A stretch of DNA of 64,000 nt, taken from positions 62,001 to 126,000 of the forward strand of contig JAOVVO010000147.1 in the NCBI GenBank assembly GCA_028564675.1. Direction: 5' to 3'. Under the pieces are notes generated by a model. The model ran no database searches. It saw only the letters and a list, made by a program, of their open reading frames with translations, and had not been told where the DNA came from. The number at the start of each line of letters is the position of its first letter. The first letter of the stretch is position 1. The translations under genes were made by a program, and so were the position numbers. The stretch comes from Onchocerca lupi. Lineage: Eukaryota; Nematoda; Chromadorea; Rhabditida; Onchocercidae. Shown in pieces: positions 63,501 to 64,000 of this stretch.

Positions 63501-64000
63501 CAAAACATACCTTAAATAATACCAACTGGAATCAAAAAATGTATCCAAAGTATCTTTTTCCCAATATCCAAATCCATCTGGTAATCTGAAAATGGGAAGA
63601 TTTGCCAGATGAATTTAATATTCGTAAAGTGTTTTATGTTTCATCTTTAATTAATAATGTTTCTATTAAATTTCAGTTGAATAATTTAGTTAATTCTAAG
63701 TAGCAAATCAACTGAAAAAGAATAACCGAAATGTTGAAAAGAAAACATCCGAAACTTGACAAAAAAAAAAGGAAAAAAGGAAAAAAATGATATAGCGATA
63801 ACAGAAAACGAAAAAATATAAAAACTAACTTCTGACATGGAATTTTTTCATCGTATTTACAGTGAGCAGCAATAACAGGTAATTGATCATCAGTAACAAC
63901 AACGGCACATTGATCATCAGCACTAAGTAATACTGGTATTGGAGTACCCCACTTCCTTTGCCTTGAAACAACCCAATCAAGTAACTTCTCACTTGTTTGA
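60570..64000 (-). CDS. LARS2: Leucyl-tRNA synthetase, mitochondrial/bacterial type, C-terminal half, 10 exons
   Basis: Charges mitochondrial tRNA-Leu. Exons (high-low): 64000-63830 (continues beyond the window), 63585-63511, 63440-63349, 63237-63055, 62719-62537, 62255-62101, 61901-61824, 61715-61641, 61239-61090, 60767-60570; all phases agree, giving about 452 residues. The visible part opens at the return from the editing domain to the Rossmann core, VSRQRKWGTPIPV, as in bacterial LeuRS (VSRQRYWGAPIPM), then DTLDTFFDSSWYYLRF, PVDVYVGGIEHV, and the class I KMSKSKHNGVDP loop (exon 62719-62537). An anticodon-binding helical domain and a short C-terminal domain follow. The archaeal/cytosolic-type LARS1 has a different arrangement, so this is the organellar enzyme. 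The HIGH motif and presequence lie outside the window. No AATAAA was seen close to the stop. Confidence 0.93.

Overview
This window is eukaryotic nuclear DNA, most likely from a parasitic spirurid (filaria-like) nematode. The basis is very AT-rich sequence with many A/T homopolymers, genes split into many short exons by roughly 50-1000 nt introns with TTTCAG-type acceptors, coding exons that read as animal orthologues, and acceptor-like sites placed just before several start codons, as expected for spliced-leader trans-splicing. The species cannot be fixed from the sequence alone. All gene models below were assembled by hand from reading-frame and splice-phase continuity; every internal junction given was checked for phase.

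Layout: (1) 1-1657 (+), the 3' part of a TBP-like factor (TLF/TBPL1). (2) 3163-8994 (-), a complete 20-exon alanyl-tRNA synthetase, convergent with TLF. (3) 8995-17779, AT-rich non-coding DNA with tandem repeats and a duplicated bZIP-site unit. (4) 17780-19811 (+), a small SHB/SHD/SHE/SHF-type SH2 adaptor. (5) 19812-20989, a spacer with a GC-rich minisatellite and a perfect 20-bp inverted repeat. (6) 20990-24328 (+), bifunctional CoA synthase (COASY). (7) 24288-27189 (-), an HTATSF1/CUS2-type U2 snRNP splicing factor whose last coding exon overlaps the COASY last exon by 41 bp on the opposite strand. (8) 27190-35513, mostly non-coding, with one probable single-exon orphan gene at 32786-33046 (-). 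(9) 35514-38719 (-), electron transfer flavoprotein alpha (ETFA) with a possible nested ORF. (10) 41711-45826 (-), hexokinase, with two extra candidate first exons including one at 53231-53344. (11) 46-60 kb, largely non-coding with tandem repeats, a MITE-like element, a UGA-interrupted acidic ORF and an orphan terminal exon. (12) 60570-64000 (-), the C-terminal half of mitochondrial-type leucyl-tRNA synthetase (LARS2), cut by the window end.

The identified genes are unlinked housekeeping functions (translation, CoA synthesis, splicing, mitochondrial electron transfer, glycolysis) plus a transcription factor and a signalling adaptor. There is no operon-like close same-strand pair. I found no tRNA, rRNA, CRISPR or prokaryotic features. 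The points most worth a second look are the COASY/HTATSF1 coding overlap, the phase-compatible alternative hexokinase first exons, the UGA-CUA ORF, the MITE, and several orphan exons in supposed intergenic DNA.
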